Notes: generated from the letters alone by a model not told the origin. 53,640 nucleotides of DNA from Actinokineospora sp. NBRC 105648 (GCF_030269645.1 NZ_BSTR01000001.1:1-53640); one strand, 5' to 3'; shown: positions 8,190 to 17,299, counted from the first letter of the stretch. Numbers and translations are program-made.

Positions 8190-8645
8190 ATGAGCCAGCC
8201 CTGCGAACAGTCACAACCGTCCGAACTCAGCGAGGTGGACGACCTGCTCCGCGCGGTCGTCGCGGACGGCTTCACCGTGTACCTGTGCGGTGGCGCCGAC
8301 CGGCCGGAGGCCATCGTGGCCACCTACGCCTGGGAGGACCACGTGGACTACGTGGTGATCAAGGACGCGCACGACGTGACCGCGGCCCGCTCCCGGCAGA
8401 GCCGCGACTGGGACGTCTTCGCCCCGGCGTCGGTCGTCTGGTCCTACCAGGGCCACGCCCGCTGGGCGCTGCGCGCGATCCTCGACCTGCTGCCCCCCGA
8501 GCACCCCGACGCCCCGGCCGAGGACTACCCGGCGCCCACGGCGCTGCGCGTCGACCCGGCTCACCTGGCGAACGTCTCGGTCCGCTCCCCGCGACCCGGC
8601 CTGGTGGCCCGCCGCGCGATGCGGCTGCGGCTGGCGGTCGGCTAG
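8190..8645 (+). CDS. Conserved hypothetical protein
   Basis: I do not recognise the family. The 151-residue soluble protein has an acidic helical N-terminus (SELSEVDDLLRAVVADG) and a compact alternating core (FTVYLCGGADRPEAIVATYAW, VDYVVIKDAHDVTAARS). It ends in a Pro-rich segment and a basic tail (RRAMRLRLAVG). No signal peptide or membrane segment is visible. The ATG at 8190 is preferred over an ATG at 8163 because it starts the conserved-looking part; neither has a convincing ribosome site. It is a single-gene unit with its own upstream regulatory region. Confidence 0.6.
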   Translation: MSQPCEQSQPSELSEVDDLLRAVVADGFTVYLCGGADRPEAIVATYAWEDHVDYVVIKDAHDVTAARSRQSRDWDVFAPASVVWSYQGHARWALRAILDLLPPEHPDAPAEDYPAPTALRVDPAHLANVSVRSPRPGLVARRAMRLRLAVG

Positions 8646-8745
8646 CGCTGGTCCAGACCTGACCGCCTGCTCGCGCGCGGTTTCTTGACGCACTACCTCG
8701 AAGGTCCTGAGAGCGGTCACAGCCGAACCCGAGGACCATGGGGGC

Positions 8746-9834
8746 ATGAGAACAGCACTGGCCGCACTCGGGTTGGCCGCCGCAGCCATCGGCTGGGTCG
8801 TCCGTGACGTCCCGGTAGCACTAGGGGCCAAGGCTAAGGGCGCCGCCGCTGAGCGGATCGGACGATCACCGCAGTTCCGCGACGGCGCGTTCCGCAACAG
8901 CGCCCCGCCCCGACTGGCACCGCCGGGCTCCATGCGCGCGTCCGCGCGCGAGATGCTGCGCAAGGACGTCAAGCGCAAGCCCGCGGGTCCGGTCCCGTTG
9001 GTCAGCCCGGGCGCCCCCGCCACGGACGGCCTGCACATCACCTGGCACGGGCACGCCACCGCGCTCGTCGAGATCGACCGCGCTCGCGTGCTCATCGACC
9101 CGGTGTGGGGCGAGCGTGTGTCGCCGTCGCGGCTGGTCGGCCCGCGCAGGCTGCACGAGCCGCCGCAGCCGGTCGACGCGCTGCCGAAGCTGGACGCGAT
9201 CCTGATCTCCCACGACCACTACGACCACCTCGACCTGGCGGCCGTGCGCGCGCTGGTCCGCACCCAGACCGCGCCGTTCGTGGTGCCGCTGGGCATCGGC
9301 GCGCACCTGCGCCGCTGGCGGGTGCCCGCCGAGCGGATCATCGAGCTGGACTGGTCGGAGTCGGTCGAGCTTGCGGGCCTGCGGTTGACCGCGACCGCCG
9401 CGCAGCACTTCTCTGGCCGCGCCTTCCGCCGCGACGGCACGCTCTGGGCGTCCTGGGTGATCGCGGGCCCGGACCACCGGGTGTTCTACACCGGCGACTC
9501 CGGCTACTTCCCCGGCTACGCCGAGATCGGCGCCGAGCACGGGCCGTTCGACGCCGCCCTGATCCAGGTCGGTGCCTACGGGGCGGGCTGGCCGGACATC
9601 CACATGACCCCGGAGGAGGGCGTCGCCGCGCACGTGGACGTGCGGGGCGGGCTGATGATCCCGGTGCACTGGGCGACCTTCACGCTGTCGGTGCACAGCT
9701 GGACCGACCCGGTGGACCGGGTGTGGGCCGAGGCGAAGGCCCGCGGCGTGGCCCTTGCGGTGCCGCGGCCGGGGGAGCGGGTGGACGTGAGCGGCCCGCC
9801 GCCGGTCGACCCGTGGTGGCAGAACCTGGGGTAG
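8746..9834 (+). CDS. Metallo-beta-lactamase-fold hydrolase, NAPE-PLD/UlaG-like
   Basis: The 362-residue protein has the metal ligands of the metallo-beta-lactamase fold: HGHAT (101-105), HDHYDHLD (156-163), the TGDSGYF strand and a late VHWATF histidine. The order and spacing match the N-acyl-phosphatidylethanolamine phospholipase D/UlaG branch (COG2220). The first 20 residues are hydrophobic and Ala-rich, so it may be membrane-associated. A two-metal hydrolase acting on a phosphodiester or lactone is likely; the substrate is unknown. GACCAT ends six bases before the ATG, consistent with a leaderless start. It is a single-gene unit. Confidence 0.85.
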   Translation: MRTALAALGLAAAAIGWVVRDVPVALGAKAKGAAAERIGRSPQFRDGAFRNSAPPRLAPPGSMRASAREMLRKDVKRKPAGPVPLVSPGAPATDGLHITWHGHATALVEIDRARVLIDPVWGERVSPSRLVGPRRLHEPPQPVDALPKLDAILISHDHYDHLDLAAVRALVRTQTAPFVVPLGIGAHLRRWRVPAERIIELDWSESVELAGLRLTATAAQHFSGRAFRRDGTLWASWVIAGPDHRVFYTGDSGYFPGYAEIGAEHGPFDAALIQVGAYGAGWPDIHMTPEEGVAAHVDVRGGLMIPVHWATFTLSVHSWTDPVDRVWAEAKARGVALAVPRPGERVDVSGPPPVDPWWQNLG

Positions 9835-9933
9835 CCGACGGGTCCCCGCGCTTGACCTGCGGCGCTGTTGCTACCGCGTGTCGGGCGCGGGGAGCGGCCC
9901 TGCCCGGGATTGTCGGCTGGGCGGCGCCCGCCC

Positions 9934-10953
9934 TCAGCCCTGCTCACCGGTGAGGCCAAGGCGGACCAAGGCCCGGGCGAAGGCGTGTTCGCCGTTGTAG
10001 GCCCAGGGCAGCGTGGACGGGCGGTTGCCCACCTGGGCCAGGTGCCAGCGGGCCCGGGTGTCCTCGCCGGACTCCAGCATCGCCCAGCCGAACAGGTTGT
10101 GGATCTCCATCGCGTAGCTGCCCGCCCGGGTGCCGCGGCTCTTGTCGTCGGCCTCGATCAGCTCGCCGCGCACGGTCGGGCCGAAGTAGCGGGCGTTGAG
10201 CCTTACGTAGGACCACGCGCTGCCCTCGGCGACGAACCGGTCGCCCTCCTTGAGCAGGTACTCCGCGTGCGCGGTGGGCAGCATCGCCACCAGCGGGCTG
10301 CCCGGCGGGGACTTGGCCACGGTGTCGCGGGCGAAGCCGAACATGTCGTCGTGGCTGCCACCCCACTTCGCGGCCAGGGTCTGCAACCGGCCCGCGTGCG
10401 CCGGGTACGAGGTGGGGCAGCGCTGCATGGCCTCCACCCACACCATGTCGCGCTGGGCCCGGTCCAGGCGCATGCCGCGGGCGTAGCGCTGCAGCTCCAC
10501 CCACGGCGTCGCGTCGGCGGGGGCGAGCCGGGCCGCGGCCATCAGCGGGTCGCGGGCCTCGCGCAGGCGGGACCGGAACAGGGTGAACCGGTCGTCGCCG
10601 ACCGTGCGCGCCCAGCCGCCGCCGCGGATCTGCCAGGCCTCGGCGATCAGCGTGCTGCCGAGCCAGAGCAGCACGTCGGCGGCCTCGGCCGGGCCGCTGT
10701 CCTCGGTGACCAGCTCCTTGATCTCGGCGGTCTGGCCCGACGCGGCCTCGGCGAGCGCGCGGACCCGCTGGGTGCGCAGCTCATGGTCGTCGCGGCACTC
10801 GCGCAGCAGGGCGAGGGCGGCCTTGCGGTGGCCCTCGCGCACCGCGTCCACGCCGAAGTCGAGGGCGATGTCGTCCCAGCAGCGGTCGAGCACCAGCGCC
10901 GAGGTGAGCGCGGCGGCCTCGGCCCTGGCCTTCCTGCGGCCGAACAGTCCCAT
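9934..10953 (-). CDS. Conserved hypothetical helical-repeat protein (DUF4034-like)
   Basis: The 339-residue protein begins MGLFGRRKARAE and is predicted almost entirely helical, with TPR-like pairs such as AAARLAPADATPWVELQRYARGM and WVEAMQRCPTSYPAHAGRL. The pattern of processing loads, counts and a conserved WGGSHDDMF resembles the actinobacterial DUF4034 group, but I am not certain of this. No enzymatic motif is seen. The ATG at 10953 replaces a longer extension because TAGTCT lies seven bases before it on this strand, a leaderless-type arrangement. It is divergent from the GNAT gene with only 44 bp between them. Confidence 0.65.
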   Translation of the reverse strand: MGLFGRRKARAEAAALTSALVLDRCWDDIALDFGVDAVREGHRKAALALLRECRDDHELRTQRVRALAEAASGQTAEIKELVTEDSGPAEAADVLLWLGSTLIAEAWQIRGGGWARTVGDDRFTLFRSRLREARDPLMAAARLAPADATPWVELQRYARGMRLDRAQRDMVWVEAMQRCPTSYPAHAGRLQTLAAKWGGSHDDMFGFARDTVAKSPPGSPLVAMLPTAHAEYLLKEGDRFVAEGSAWSYVRLNARYFGPTVRGELIEADDKSRGTRAGSYAMEIHNLFGWAMLESGEDTRARWHLAQVGNRPSTLPWAYNGEHAFARALVRLGLTGEQG

Positions 10954-10960
10954 GACGGCC

Positions 10961-10966
10961 AGACTA
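10961..10966 (-). promoter_or_regulatory. Putative -10 box for the 9934-10953 gene (leaderless)
   Basis: TAGTCT on the minus strand ends seven bases before the ATG, with no Shine-Dalgarno sequence between, so transcription would start at or next to the start codon. Confidence 0.45.
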
Positions 10967-10985
10967 TCCACTCGCACCGTCCGGT

Positions 10986-10991
10986 TAGGCT
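10986..10991 (+). promoter_or_regulatory. Putative -10 box for the GNAT gene (leaderless)
   Basis: TAGGCT ends exactly six bases before the GTG at 10998. The same hexamer and spacing occur before the cysteine-desulfurase-like gene at 46423. Confidence 0.5.
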
Positions 10992-10997
10992 CGGTGC

Positions 10998-11519
10998 GTG
11001 CTCACTTTTCGCCGTGCGACCCTGGCCGACGTCCCCGTGCTGGTCCCGCTGGTGGAGTCGGCCTACCGCGGCGAGGTGAGCCGGGTCGGCTGGACCACCG
11101 AGGCCGACCTGCTCGAGGGGCAGCGCACCGACCCCGAGGGCGTCGCCGAGGTGATCACCGCACCGGGGAGCGTGCTGCTGGTGGCCGAGCGCGACGGCGT
11201 GCCGGTCGCCTGCTGCCACGTCGCCGACGAGCACGGCGCCGGGTACTTCGGCATGTTCGCGGTCGCACCGGCCGAGCAGGGCACCGGGGTCGGCAGGCTG
11301 GCCCTGGCCGAGGCCGAGCGGTTCGCCCACGAGGAGTGGGGCCTGCCGGAGATGCGGATGAAGGTGATCACCGCGCGCACCGAGCTGATCGACTGGTACG
11401 TCCGCCGGGGCTACCGCCGCACCGGCGAACTCACCCCCTTCCCCTACGGCGACGAGCGCTTCGGGCTCCCGCTGCGCGCGGACCTCGCCTTCGAGCTGCT
11501 GACCAAACCGCTGGTCTGA
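10998..11519 (+). CDS. GNAT-family N-acetyltransferase
   Basis: The 173-residue protein opens with LTFRRATLADVPVLVPLVESAY, the first strand and helix of GNAT folds. The acetyl-CoA pyrophosphate-binding segment follows as MFAVAPAEQGTGVGRLALAEAE, the Q/RxxGxG/A motif A. The late WYVRRGYRRTGEL completes the pattern. It should acetylate an amine of a small molecule or protein from acetyl-CoA; the acceptor cannot be predicted. Translation probably starts on a leaderless mRNA at the GTG at 10998. The HEAT-like gene follows 46 bp downstream with its own -10-like hexamer. Confidence 0.85.
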   Translation: MLTFRRATLADVPVLVPLVESAYRGEVSRVGWTTEADLLEGQRTDPEGVAEVITAPGSVLLVAERDGVPVACCHVADEHGAGYFGMFAVAPAEQGTGVGRLALAEAERFAHEEWGLPEMRMKVITARTELIDWYVRRGYRRTGELTPFPYGDERFGLPLRADLAFELLTKPLV

Positions 11520-11565
11520 GCGCCGCGGGCGACACAGTGTCGGATGCGCGCGCGACAATGACCCG

Positions 11566-13059
11566 GTGCGCGCCATCCACGACCACATAGCCGCCCACCT
11601 GGACCCGAGCGGCTGCGGCCTGCTCCCGGGTGGCGACGACCTGCCCGACGAGGTGCGCGACGACAGCCAGGTCCGCTGGGCCTCCGGCGCCCGCGACGGC
11701 GTCCAGGGCGACTGCGCCGCCGAGCCGGGCGCCGACGACGACCTCCCCGCCCTGGTAGCGACGGCCCTGACCGACGTCGCGGGGTACGAGCTGCTGTACG
11801 CGGCCCTGTCCCTGCGCCAGATCCTCGACGACGTCGACCGCGCGCTGACCGGAATCCGAGCCCTCGACCTCCCGGCGGCGGGCCTGCGCGACCTGGGCAC
11901 CCGACTGGTCACCACGGCGGCCCACCGCGAGCCGGTCAAGTTCGGCATCGCCCTGCTGGGCCTGGACCCGGAACCGGCCGACGTCGACCTGCTGCTCCGC
12001 ATCGGCAGGCACGACGAGTTCACCCGGTACGCGGCCGTGGCGGTGCTGAGCACCCACCCCGACCCCGAGCCGGTGCTGCTCCGCCTGGCCAAGGGGGTGC
12101 GCGGCTGGGGCCGCATCGGCGTCGTCCGCCACTTCACCCCGACCACCACCCCCGAAGCCCGAACCTGGCTGCTGCGCGGCGGTTTCCGCAACACGGTGAT
12201 GAACGAGTACCTGGCCCACCAAGCCGCCACCGTCGGCGGCCTGGTGGCCGCGCTGAGCGCGCCGGAGATCGACCAAGAGCTGCTCGACTGCGCGTGCGAC
12301 ATCGTGTGCGCACTGATCGACGGCGGCCCAGCCGAGGACATCGATGACTACCCGGACGCCCCCCGCGCGGTCTGGCTGCTGCTAGGGCACCTCGAACGCG
12401 CGGGCCGCGACCTCCGCCACTTCGTCTGCACAGCGTGGATCGAGGAGTTCCTGTCCGGCCCGGACTGGAACCGCCGCTACGAGCAGGGCTGGGACCTGGC
12501 CCGGCACGAGCTCATGGTCCGCCGCTGCCGCGACCTGATGGCCGAACCGCACTGGCGCGACCTGACCATCGCCGGCCTGGAAACCCCCGACAGCCGCGAC
12601 TTCCACCGCGCCAGGTACGCCGCCAGGATCCTCGAGGTCGACCCGTTCCCCGCCACCCTCCGCAGAACCCGCACCACCAACGACGACTGGCTGAGCCTGA
12701 TGACCCTGGCCACCGCCGAACGCCTACCCGCCATCCTGGACCTGGCCACCGAGCTACTCCCCTTGGCGGACCTGGCAACCGGCCCCGCCCTGATCGCGGG
12801 CTACGGCAAACGCTGGTCCACTCACACAGCCCTGGACGCGGTAGTCACCGCGCTGCGCGAGTTCCCCGGCCAGGGAACGGAGTTCGTCCTGGCCTCACTG
12901 CGCTGCCCGGTAGTCCGCAACCGCGTCATGGCGGTGCGCACCCTGACCGGCTGGGGCCCGGAGTCCTGGCACCCGGAAGTCCAGACGGCGCTGAGGCAAG
13001 CGGTGCAAGAGGAACCGGACCCGGCACTGCAGGAGAGCATGAGCCAACTGCTCACCTGA
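11566..13059 (+). CDS. HEAT-like repeat protein of unknown function
   Basis: The 497-residue product is largely helical with Leu-rich paired helices resembling HEAT/armadillo repeats, for example EPVLLRLAKGVRGWGRIGVV, then NTVMNEYLAHQAATV, and CPVVRNRVMAVRTLTGWG near the end. No catalytic motif, signal peptide or membrane segment is visible. Such proteins usually act as binding scaffolds. Its GTG start at 11566 is preceded by GACAAT with a six-base gap, as in leaderless genes. A Pro-rich non-coding tail follows its stop codon. I cannot name its partner. Confidence 0.65.
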   Translation: MRAIHDHIAAHLDPSGCGLLPGGDDLPDEVRDDSQVRWASGARDGVQGDCAAEPGADDDLPALVATALTDVAGYELLYAALSLRQILDDVDRALTGIRALDLPAAGLRDLGTRLVTTAAHREPVKFGIALLGLDPEPADVDLLLRIGRHDEFTRYAAVAVLSTHPDPEPVLLRLAKGVRGWGRIGVVRHFTPTTTPEARTWLLRGGFRNTVMNEYLAHQAATVGGLVAALSAPEIDQELLDCACDIVCALIDGGPAEDIDDYPDAPRAVWLLLGHLERAGRDLRHFVCTAWIEEFLSGPDWNRRYEQGWDLARHELMVRRCRDLMAEPHWRDLTIAGLETPDSRDFHRARYAARILEVDPFPATLRRTRTTNDDWLSLMTLATAERLPAILDLATELLPLADLATGPALIAGYGKRWSTHTALDAVVTALREFPGQGTEFVLASLRCPVVRNRVMAVRTLTGWGPESWHPEVQTALRQAVQEEPDPALQESMSQLLT

Positions 13060-13472
13060 CCCTTCGCACCAGCGAGTTGATCGCCGCTGACCATCCACTC
13101 ACCCGCCACCCGCTACCTCCACCCGTCACCTCCCACCGCCACCCGCCAGGCAGAACCCAGCATCCAGCACCCGCCCCTGCCAGGCAGCACAGGGCCCCGC
13201 CCCTGCCAGGCGGCACCCGGCACCCAACACCCAGCCCCGCCAAGGCAGAACCCAGCAGCCAGCCCCCACCCGCGCTACCCCCTGAACGCGCCACCGCCCC
13301 CGACCTCAGTCGCCGCCCCGCTAACGCGAGTCCCCCGACCAACCCGACCCCCGACCAACCCGACCCCCGACCAACCCGGGCCCCCGACCAACCCGGGCCC
13401 CCGACCAACCCGGGCCCCCGACCAACCCGGGCCCCCGACCCAGCGAGCAAGCCGGCAAGCAAGCAACAAGAG
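13060..13472. other. Gene-free convergent region, C-rich
   Basis: No credible gene is visible between the convergent HEAT-like gene and the ABC permease. The plus strand is C-rich with many degenerate CCAGGCAG/CCCAGC words. A regular tandem array (annotated separately) occupies 13332-13440. No clear stem-loop terminator stands out. Confidence 0.6.
13332..13440 (+). repeat. Tandem 16/17-bp repeat array
   Basis: Six complete units and part of a seventh follow each other without spacers. The first two units are 16 bases (CCCCCGACCAACCCGA) and the next four are 17 bases ending in GGG. It lies between two convergent genes. The absence of spacers excludes CRISPR; it is probably a slippage-prone minisatellite. 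Confidence 0.85.
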
Positions 13473-14240
13473 TCAAGCGTCCCGACGAGAGAACAAGAAC
13501 CACCCACAACCAAGCGGCACCACCGCATACCCCACAGCAACAGCCACCGCCCCCACCGGCGACAGCAGCGACCCATCACCCCCCACCATCTGCGGCGCCA
13601 AGTTCAACAACCACAACGCGAACACCCAGTCCGACACAGCCGCGGGCAAGAACGCCGCCAACCCCGGCACCACGTACAGCAGCACTGCCACCGTCACCAG
13701 GGTCCCCGCTGTGGACCGGACGACCGCCCCCAACCCCAACGCCAGCAGGCACACCACCGCGATGATCGACCCGGAGGCCACCGCCGAGGGCACCCCGGCC
13801 GCGGCCGAGGTCCACGGTGCGATCGGCGCCGGTCGGTCCCCCACCGCGGCCAGCGTCAGTCCGAACAACGCGAACGACACCACCTGCCCCAAGGCGAACG
13901 CCACGAGGCCCACCACCAAAGTCTTGGCGGCGAACAACTTCCGCCGCGAAGGAACCCCGGTCAGCGTCGTCCGGATCAGCCCGGAGCCGTACTCCCCGGT
14001 GAACACCGCCGCCGCGACCGAGGCCGTGACCAGTGCCAGCAGCGGTATGATCACCACCGACATGTCCGCGCTGTCGAAGGTCGCCCTCCGCTCCAGGGAG
14101 CTGCCGTCGAAGTCCGCGGTGATCAGCACCGCCAGCACCCCGCCTGCCGCGATGGCCAGCACCGAGGCCGCCAGCACCACCCAACTCGACCGCAGGGACC
14201 GCAGCTTCAACAGTTCCGCCGCCACGCTGTCGCCCATCAT
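13473..14240 (-). CDS. ABC-2-type transporter permease
   Basis: The 255-residue protein has about six hydrophobic segments: near residues 18-40, 60-82, 107-130, 150-178, 180-205 and 225-250. FTGEYGSGLIRTTL, typical of ABC-2 permeases of the NatB/BcrB type, lies in the first cytoplasmic loop. It starts at the stop codon of the ATPase gene upstream (GATGATGG overlap), so the two are translationally coupled and should form one exporter. The divergent two-component system probably controls the pair. The transported compound is unknown; peptide antibiotics or lipids are common for this class. Confidence 0.85.
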   Translation of the reverse strand: MMGDSVAAELLKLRSLRSSWVVLAASVLAIAAGGVLAVLITADFDGSSLERRATFDSADMSVVIIPLLALVTASVAAAVFTGEYGSGLIRTTLTGVPSRRKLFAAKTLVVGLVAFALGQVVSFALFGLTLAAVGDRPAPIAPWTSAAAGVPSAVASGSIIAVVCLLALGLGAVVRSTAGTLVTVAVLLYVVPGLAAFLPAAVSDWVFALWLLNLAPQMVGGDGSLLSPVGAVAVAVGYAVVPLGCGWFLFSRRDA

Positions 14241-15142
14241 CGCCTGCTCCCGGCTCGGTACTCGGTGCTGTCGTCGGTCAGGTCGAGGTAGGCGTCCTCC
14301 AGTGTCGCGGTGCGCTGGACCAGCCCGTGCACCGCGAACCCGGCCCGGTGCGCCAGGTCCCCGATCTCAGTGGGCGAGAGGCCGACCACCGCCAGTCCGT
14401 CCACTTCGGACGAGACGGTCGCCCCCACCGCGCGCAGTGCGGCCCCCAGGCCCACACTGTCCGGAGTGGACACGAGCACGTCGCGGCGGAACCGCTCGGC
14501 CAGCTCGGCCATGGACGCCTCGGTGATCAGCCTCCCGCGCCCGATCACCACCAGGTGGTCGGCGGTCAGCGCCATCTCGCTCATCAGGTGCGAGGACACC
14601 AGCACCGTGCGGCCCTCGCCCGCCAGCTCGCGCATCAGCTCGCGGATCCAGCGGATGCCCTCGGGGTCCAGGCCGTTGACCGGTTCGTCGAACAGCAGGA
14701 CGCCCGGGTCGCCGAGCAGCGCCGCCGCGATGCCCAACCGCTGGCGCATGCCCAGCGAGAACCCGCCGACGCGCCGGTCGGCGACGGCCGCGAGGCCGAC
14801 CAGGTCGAGCACCTCGCTCACCCGTCGCGGCCCGATCCCGTTGGTGCGGGCCAGGCAGCGCAGGTGCATCCGCGCCGAGCGACCGCCGTGCACGGCCCCG
14901 GCGTCGAGCAGCGCGCCGACGTGGTGCAGGGGCCGGGGGAACGAGCGGTACAACCGCCCGTCGACGAGCGCGCGGCCCGAGGTGGGGGCGTCCAGGCCGA
15001 GCACCGCGCGCATGGTGGTCGACTTGCCGGAACCGTTGGCGCCGAGGAACCCGGTGACCTGGCCGGGGCGCACGGTGAAGGTCAGCGCGTCAACGGCCGT
15101 GGTGCGGCCGTAGCGCTTGGTCAGTTCGAGCACTTGGATCAT
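14237..15142 (-). CDS. ABC transporter ATP-binding protein
   Basis: The 301-residue ATPase has Walker A GANGSGKST (34-42), the signature motif as FSLGMRQRL, Walker B LLFDEPVNGLDPEG and the SSHLMSEM switch region. This is the pattern of drug- or antibiotic-resistance ABC ATPases such as BcrA. The C-terminal 80 residues form the extension usual in that group. It partners with the permease encoded immediately downstream, and their coding regions overlap. The histidine kinase/response regulator pair transcribed away from it, 131 bp upstream, is its likely regulator. Confidence 0.9.
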   Translation of the reverse strand: MIQVLELTKRYGRTTAVDALTFTVRPGQVTGFLGANGSGKSTTMRAVLGLDAPTSGRALVDGRLYRSFPRPLHHVGALLDAGAVHGGRSARMHLRCLARTNGIGPRRVSEVLDLVGLAAVADRRVGGFSLGMRQRLGIAAALLGDPGVLLFDEPVNGLDPEGIRWIRELMRELAGEGRTVLVSSHLMSEMALTADHLVVIGRGRLITEASMAELAERFRRDVLVSTPDSVGLGAALRAVGATVSSEVDGLAVVGLSPTEIGDLAHRAGFAVHGLVQRTATLEDAYLDLTDDSTEYRAGSRR

Positions 15143-15261
15143 GGCGACAACGGTGCCGCCGGGGCGCTCGATCCGGATCGGAGCACGGTCCGGATCTCCG
15201 CGCGCCCGGTCAGACCACGGTATGAGATCCCTGGTCCGACGACACCGCGCGCGCTCGCCGC

Positions 15262-15267
15262 TACCGT
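15262..15267 (+). promoter_or_regulatory. Putative -10 box for the histidine kinase gene (leaderless)
   Basis: TACCGT ends six bases before the ATG at 15274 with no Shine-Dalgarno sequence between. Confidence 0.45.
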
Positions 15268-15273
15268 CGGGGC

Positions 15274-16377
15274 ATGGACAAGGGCAGGCTGACGCCGCGG
15301 CAGCTGGTCGGCGCCGACGTCGCGCTCGCCGCCGTCGTGGCCTTCATCGTCTACGGCAACCTCGGCGCGGGCGCGTGGACGATGTCCGCGGCGATCCCGC
15401 GGTGGGTCGGTCTGGTCGTCGTGTTCACCGGGTTGGTGCCCATCGCGCTGCGCAGGTTCTGGCCGGTGCCGGTGCACGCCGCCGCACTGGTCAGCTGGCT
15501 GGGCCTCACCGCGATCGGCGCCGGGTGGGAGGGTCTGGCGGCCGTCCTGCTGACGCTCTACCTGGTGGCGACCACGACCCCGTGGCGCACGAGCGCGGTG
15601 GCGTTGGCGCCGGCGCTGGTGATCAGCCTCGCGGTCGTCACCGGCGACTTCCAGGTGTTGGCGTGCTGGCTGGCCCTCGGCACGACGTGGACGCTCGGCC
15701 TGCTCACCAAGGACCGCCGAGAGACCGCCGCACTGGTCCAGCGCCAGCGCTCCGCCGAGGCGGTGTCGGCCGAGCGGCTGCGGATCGCGCGGGAGCTGCA
15801 CGACATCGTCGCGCACAGCCTCACGCTGATCGCGGTGACGGCCTCGGTCGCCAACCACGTCGCCGAACGCAGGCCCGAGGAGGGCCGGGCGGCGCTCGAC
15901 GCCATCGAGCGGACCAGCCGCACCGCACTCGCCGACCTGCGCCGCGTCCTGGGCATGCTGCGATCCGGTCCGGACGACGTGCCGCTCGCCCCGGCACCCA
16001 CTCCCGACGAGCTGGCGGCCCTGGTCCGACAGACCGAGTCGGCGGGCGTCCAGGTCGCTTTGGTGACCGACGGGATCGAGGACCTGCCCGAGGGGGTCGG
16101 CCAGTCGGTGTACCGGATAGTGCAGGAGGCGTTGACGAACGTGGTCAAACACGCGGCCCCGGCCCAGTGCCGGGTCGAGGTGCGCGCGGACGGCACGGCG
16201 GTCGACATCGAGGTCACCGACGACGGCACCCGGGGCCACGACGGCGCACCCGGCCACGGCCTCATCGGCATGCGCGAACGAGTCGCCCACTACGACGGCG
16301 ACTTCACCGCGGGCCCCGCCCCGGACGGCGGCTTCACCGTCCGCGCCCGCCTCCCCTACGACCGGGTCGACGCATGA
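15274..16377 (+). CDS. Sensor histidine kinase, NarL/LiaS-type (HisKA_3)
   Basis: The 367-residue protein has an N-terminal half with about five membrane segments (residues 12-125) and almost no extracellular domain, as in intramembrane-sensing kinases. The phosphoacceptor sequence ERLRIARELHDIVAHSL puts the histidine near residue 176, in the HisKA_3 class. The ATPase domain contains QEALTNVVKHA (N box) and GHGLIGMRERV (G box). Its stop codon overlaps the ATG of the response regulator (ATGA), so the pair is coupled. Its divergent ABC exporter neighbour suggests sensing of a cell-envelope-active compound. Confidence 0.92.
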   Translation: MDKGRLTPRQLVGADVALAAVVAFIVYGNLGAGAWTMSAAIPRWVGLVVVFTGLVPIALRRFWPVPVHAAALVSWLGLTAIGAGWEGLAAVLLTLYLVATTTPWRTSAVALAPALVISLAVVTGDFQVLACWLALGTTWTLGLLTKDRRETAALVQRQRSAEAVSAERLRIARELHDIVAHSLTLIAVTASVANHVAERRPEEGRAALDAIERTSRTALADLRRVLGMLRSGPDDVPLAPAPTPDELAALVRQTESAGVQVALVTDGIEDLPEGVGQSVYRIVQEALTNVVKHAAPAQCRVEVRADGTAVDIEVTDDGTRGHDGAPGHGLIGMRERVAHYDGDFTAGPAPDGGFTVRARLPYDRVDA

Positions 16378-17015
16378 TCCGGGTGGCGGTAGCCGACGAC
16401 CAAGCACTGCTGCGCGCCAGCTTCCGACTCCTGCTGGAGGCCGAACCGGACCTGGAGGTCGTCGGCGAGGCAGGCACCGGTGTCGAGGCGGTAGCCCTGG
16501 TCGAGCGCACCAGACCGGACGTCGTCCTGATGGACATCCGAATGCCGGTACTCGACGGCATCGAGGCCACCCGCAGACTGACGGGCTCCGGCACCCGGGT
16601 CCTCGTCCTCACCACCTTCGACCTGGACGAATACGTCTACGCGGCACTGCGCGCGGGGGCCAGCGGCTTCCTCCTCAAGGACACCCGCCCAACCGAACTC
16701 CTCACCGCAGTGCGATTGGTGGCCGCAGGGGAGGCACTGCTGGCGCCGTCGGTCACCCGCAGACTGATCACCCAGTTCGCCCGGCTGCCGGACCCGGCGG
16801 CGCCCGCGGTGCTGACAGGGGTGACTGAGCGGGAGCGGGAGGTGCTGACGCTGATCGCGAGAGGACTGTCCAATGCCGAGATCGCGGACCGACTCACACT
16901 GAGCCCGGCGACGGTGAAGACGCACATCGGTCGGCTGTTGGCCAAGCTGCAGGCGCGTGACCGGGCGCAGCTGGTGATCACTGCCTATGAGTCTGGTCTG
17001 GTGCGTCCTCGGTAG
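16374..17015 (+). CDS. NarL/FixJ-family response regulator
   Basis: The 213-residue protein has a receiver domain (1-120) with phosphoacceptor Asp54 in VVLMDIRMP, the acidic pair ADD near residues 7-9, and the conserved Thr and Lys in VLTTF and LLKDT. A C-terminal LuxR-type helix-turn-helix follows (about 148-205: LTEREREVLTLIARGLSNAEI, then TVKTHIGRLLAKL). It starts within the stop of the kinase gene by a four-base ATGA overlap. It should bind DNA after phosphorylation by that kinase; the ABC exporter promoter across the gap is the likely target. Confidence 0.93.
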   Translation: MIRVAVADDQALLRASFRLLLEAEPDLEVVGEAGTGVEAVALVERTRPDVVLMDIRMPVLDGIEATRRLTGSGTRVLVLTTFDLDEYVYAALRAGASGFLLKDTRPTELLTAVRLVAAGEALLAPSVTRRLITQFARLPDPAAPAVLTGVTEREREVLTLIARGLSNAEIADRLTLSPATVKTHIGRLLAKLQARDRAQLVITAYESGLVRPR

Positions 17016-17165
17016 CTGTTGGCGCCTCCAGCGCAGGGCCGGATTGGCTGCCCGGTGGGCCGGGCGGGTTCCGGCGGAAGCGGACCAGCGCTGGTGGCGT
17101 GGTTGGGTTCTGGCTGGGAGCGGGCCTAGGTACCCGGTGGGGTGGGCGGTTCCGGCGCAGGGCTG

Positions 17166-17299
17166 GATTGGGTGGAGTGGCTTTGTTTGGGGCCCCTAAG
17201 AAAAGAGGCGCCGGGGTGAAGCGGGTGGGGAAGGGATCACCCACGCCGGAGCCAGGCTAGCGCCTCTTTTCTTCCCAAACAAAGCCACTCCACCCAATC
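17166..17299 (+). repeat. Family B long hairpin repeat, complete copy 2
   Basis: A perfect 26-bp outer stem (17166-17191 with 17274-17299) and a perfect 13-bp inner stem (17199-17211 with 17260-17272) are separated by a one-sided bulge. A 48-base centre holds GGGTG/CACCC. The element starts 150 bases after the response-regulator stop, so it could act as its terminator, but its length and copy number suggest a dispersed element. The DNA before it (17016-17165) is G-rich and apparently non-coding. Confidence 0.85.

Noticed and set aside
13332..13440. CRISPR array
   Set aside because: Units are contiguous with no unique spacers and no cas genes are nearby.
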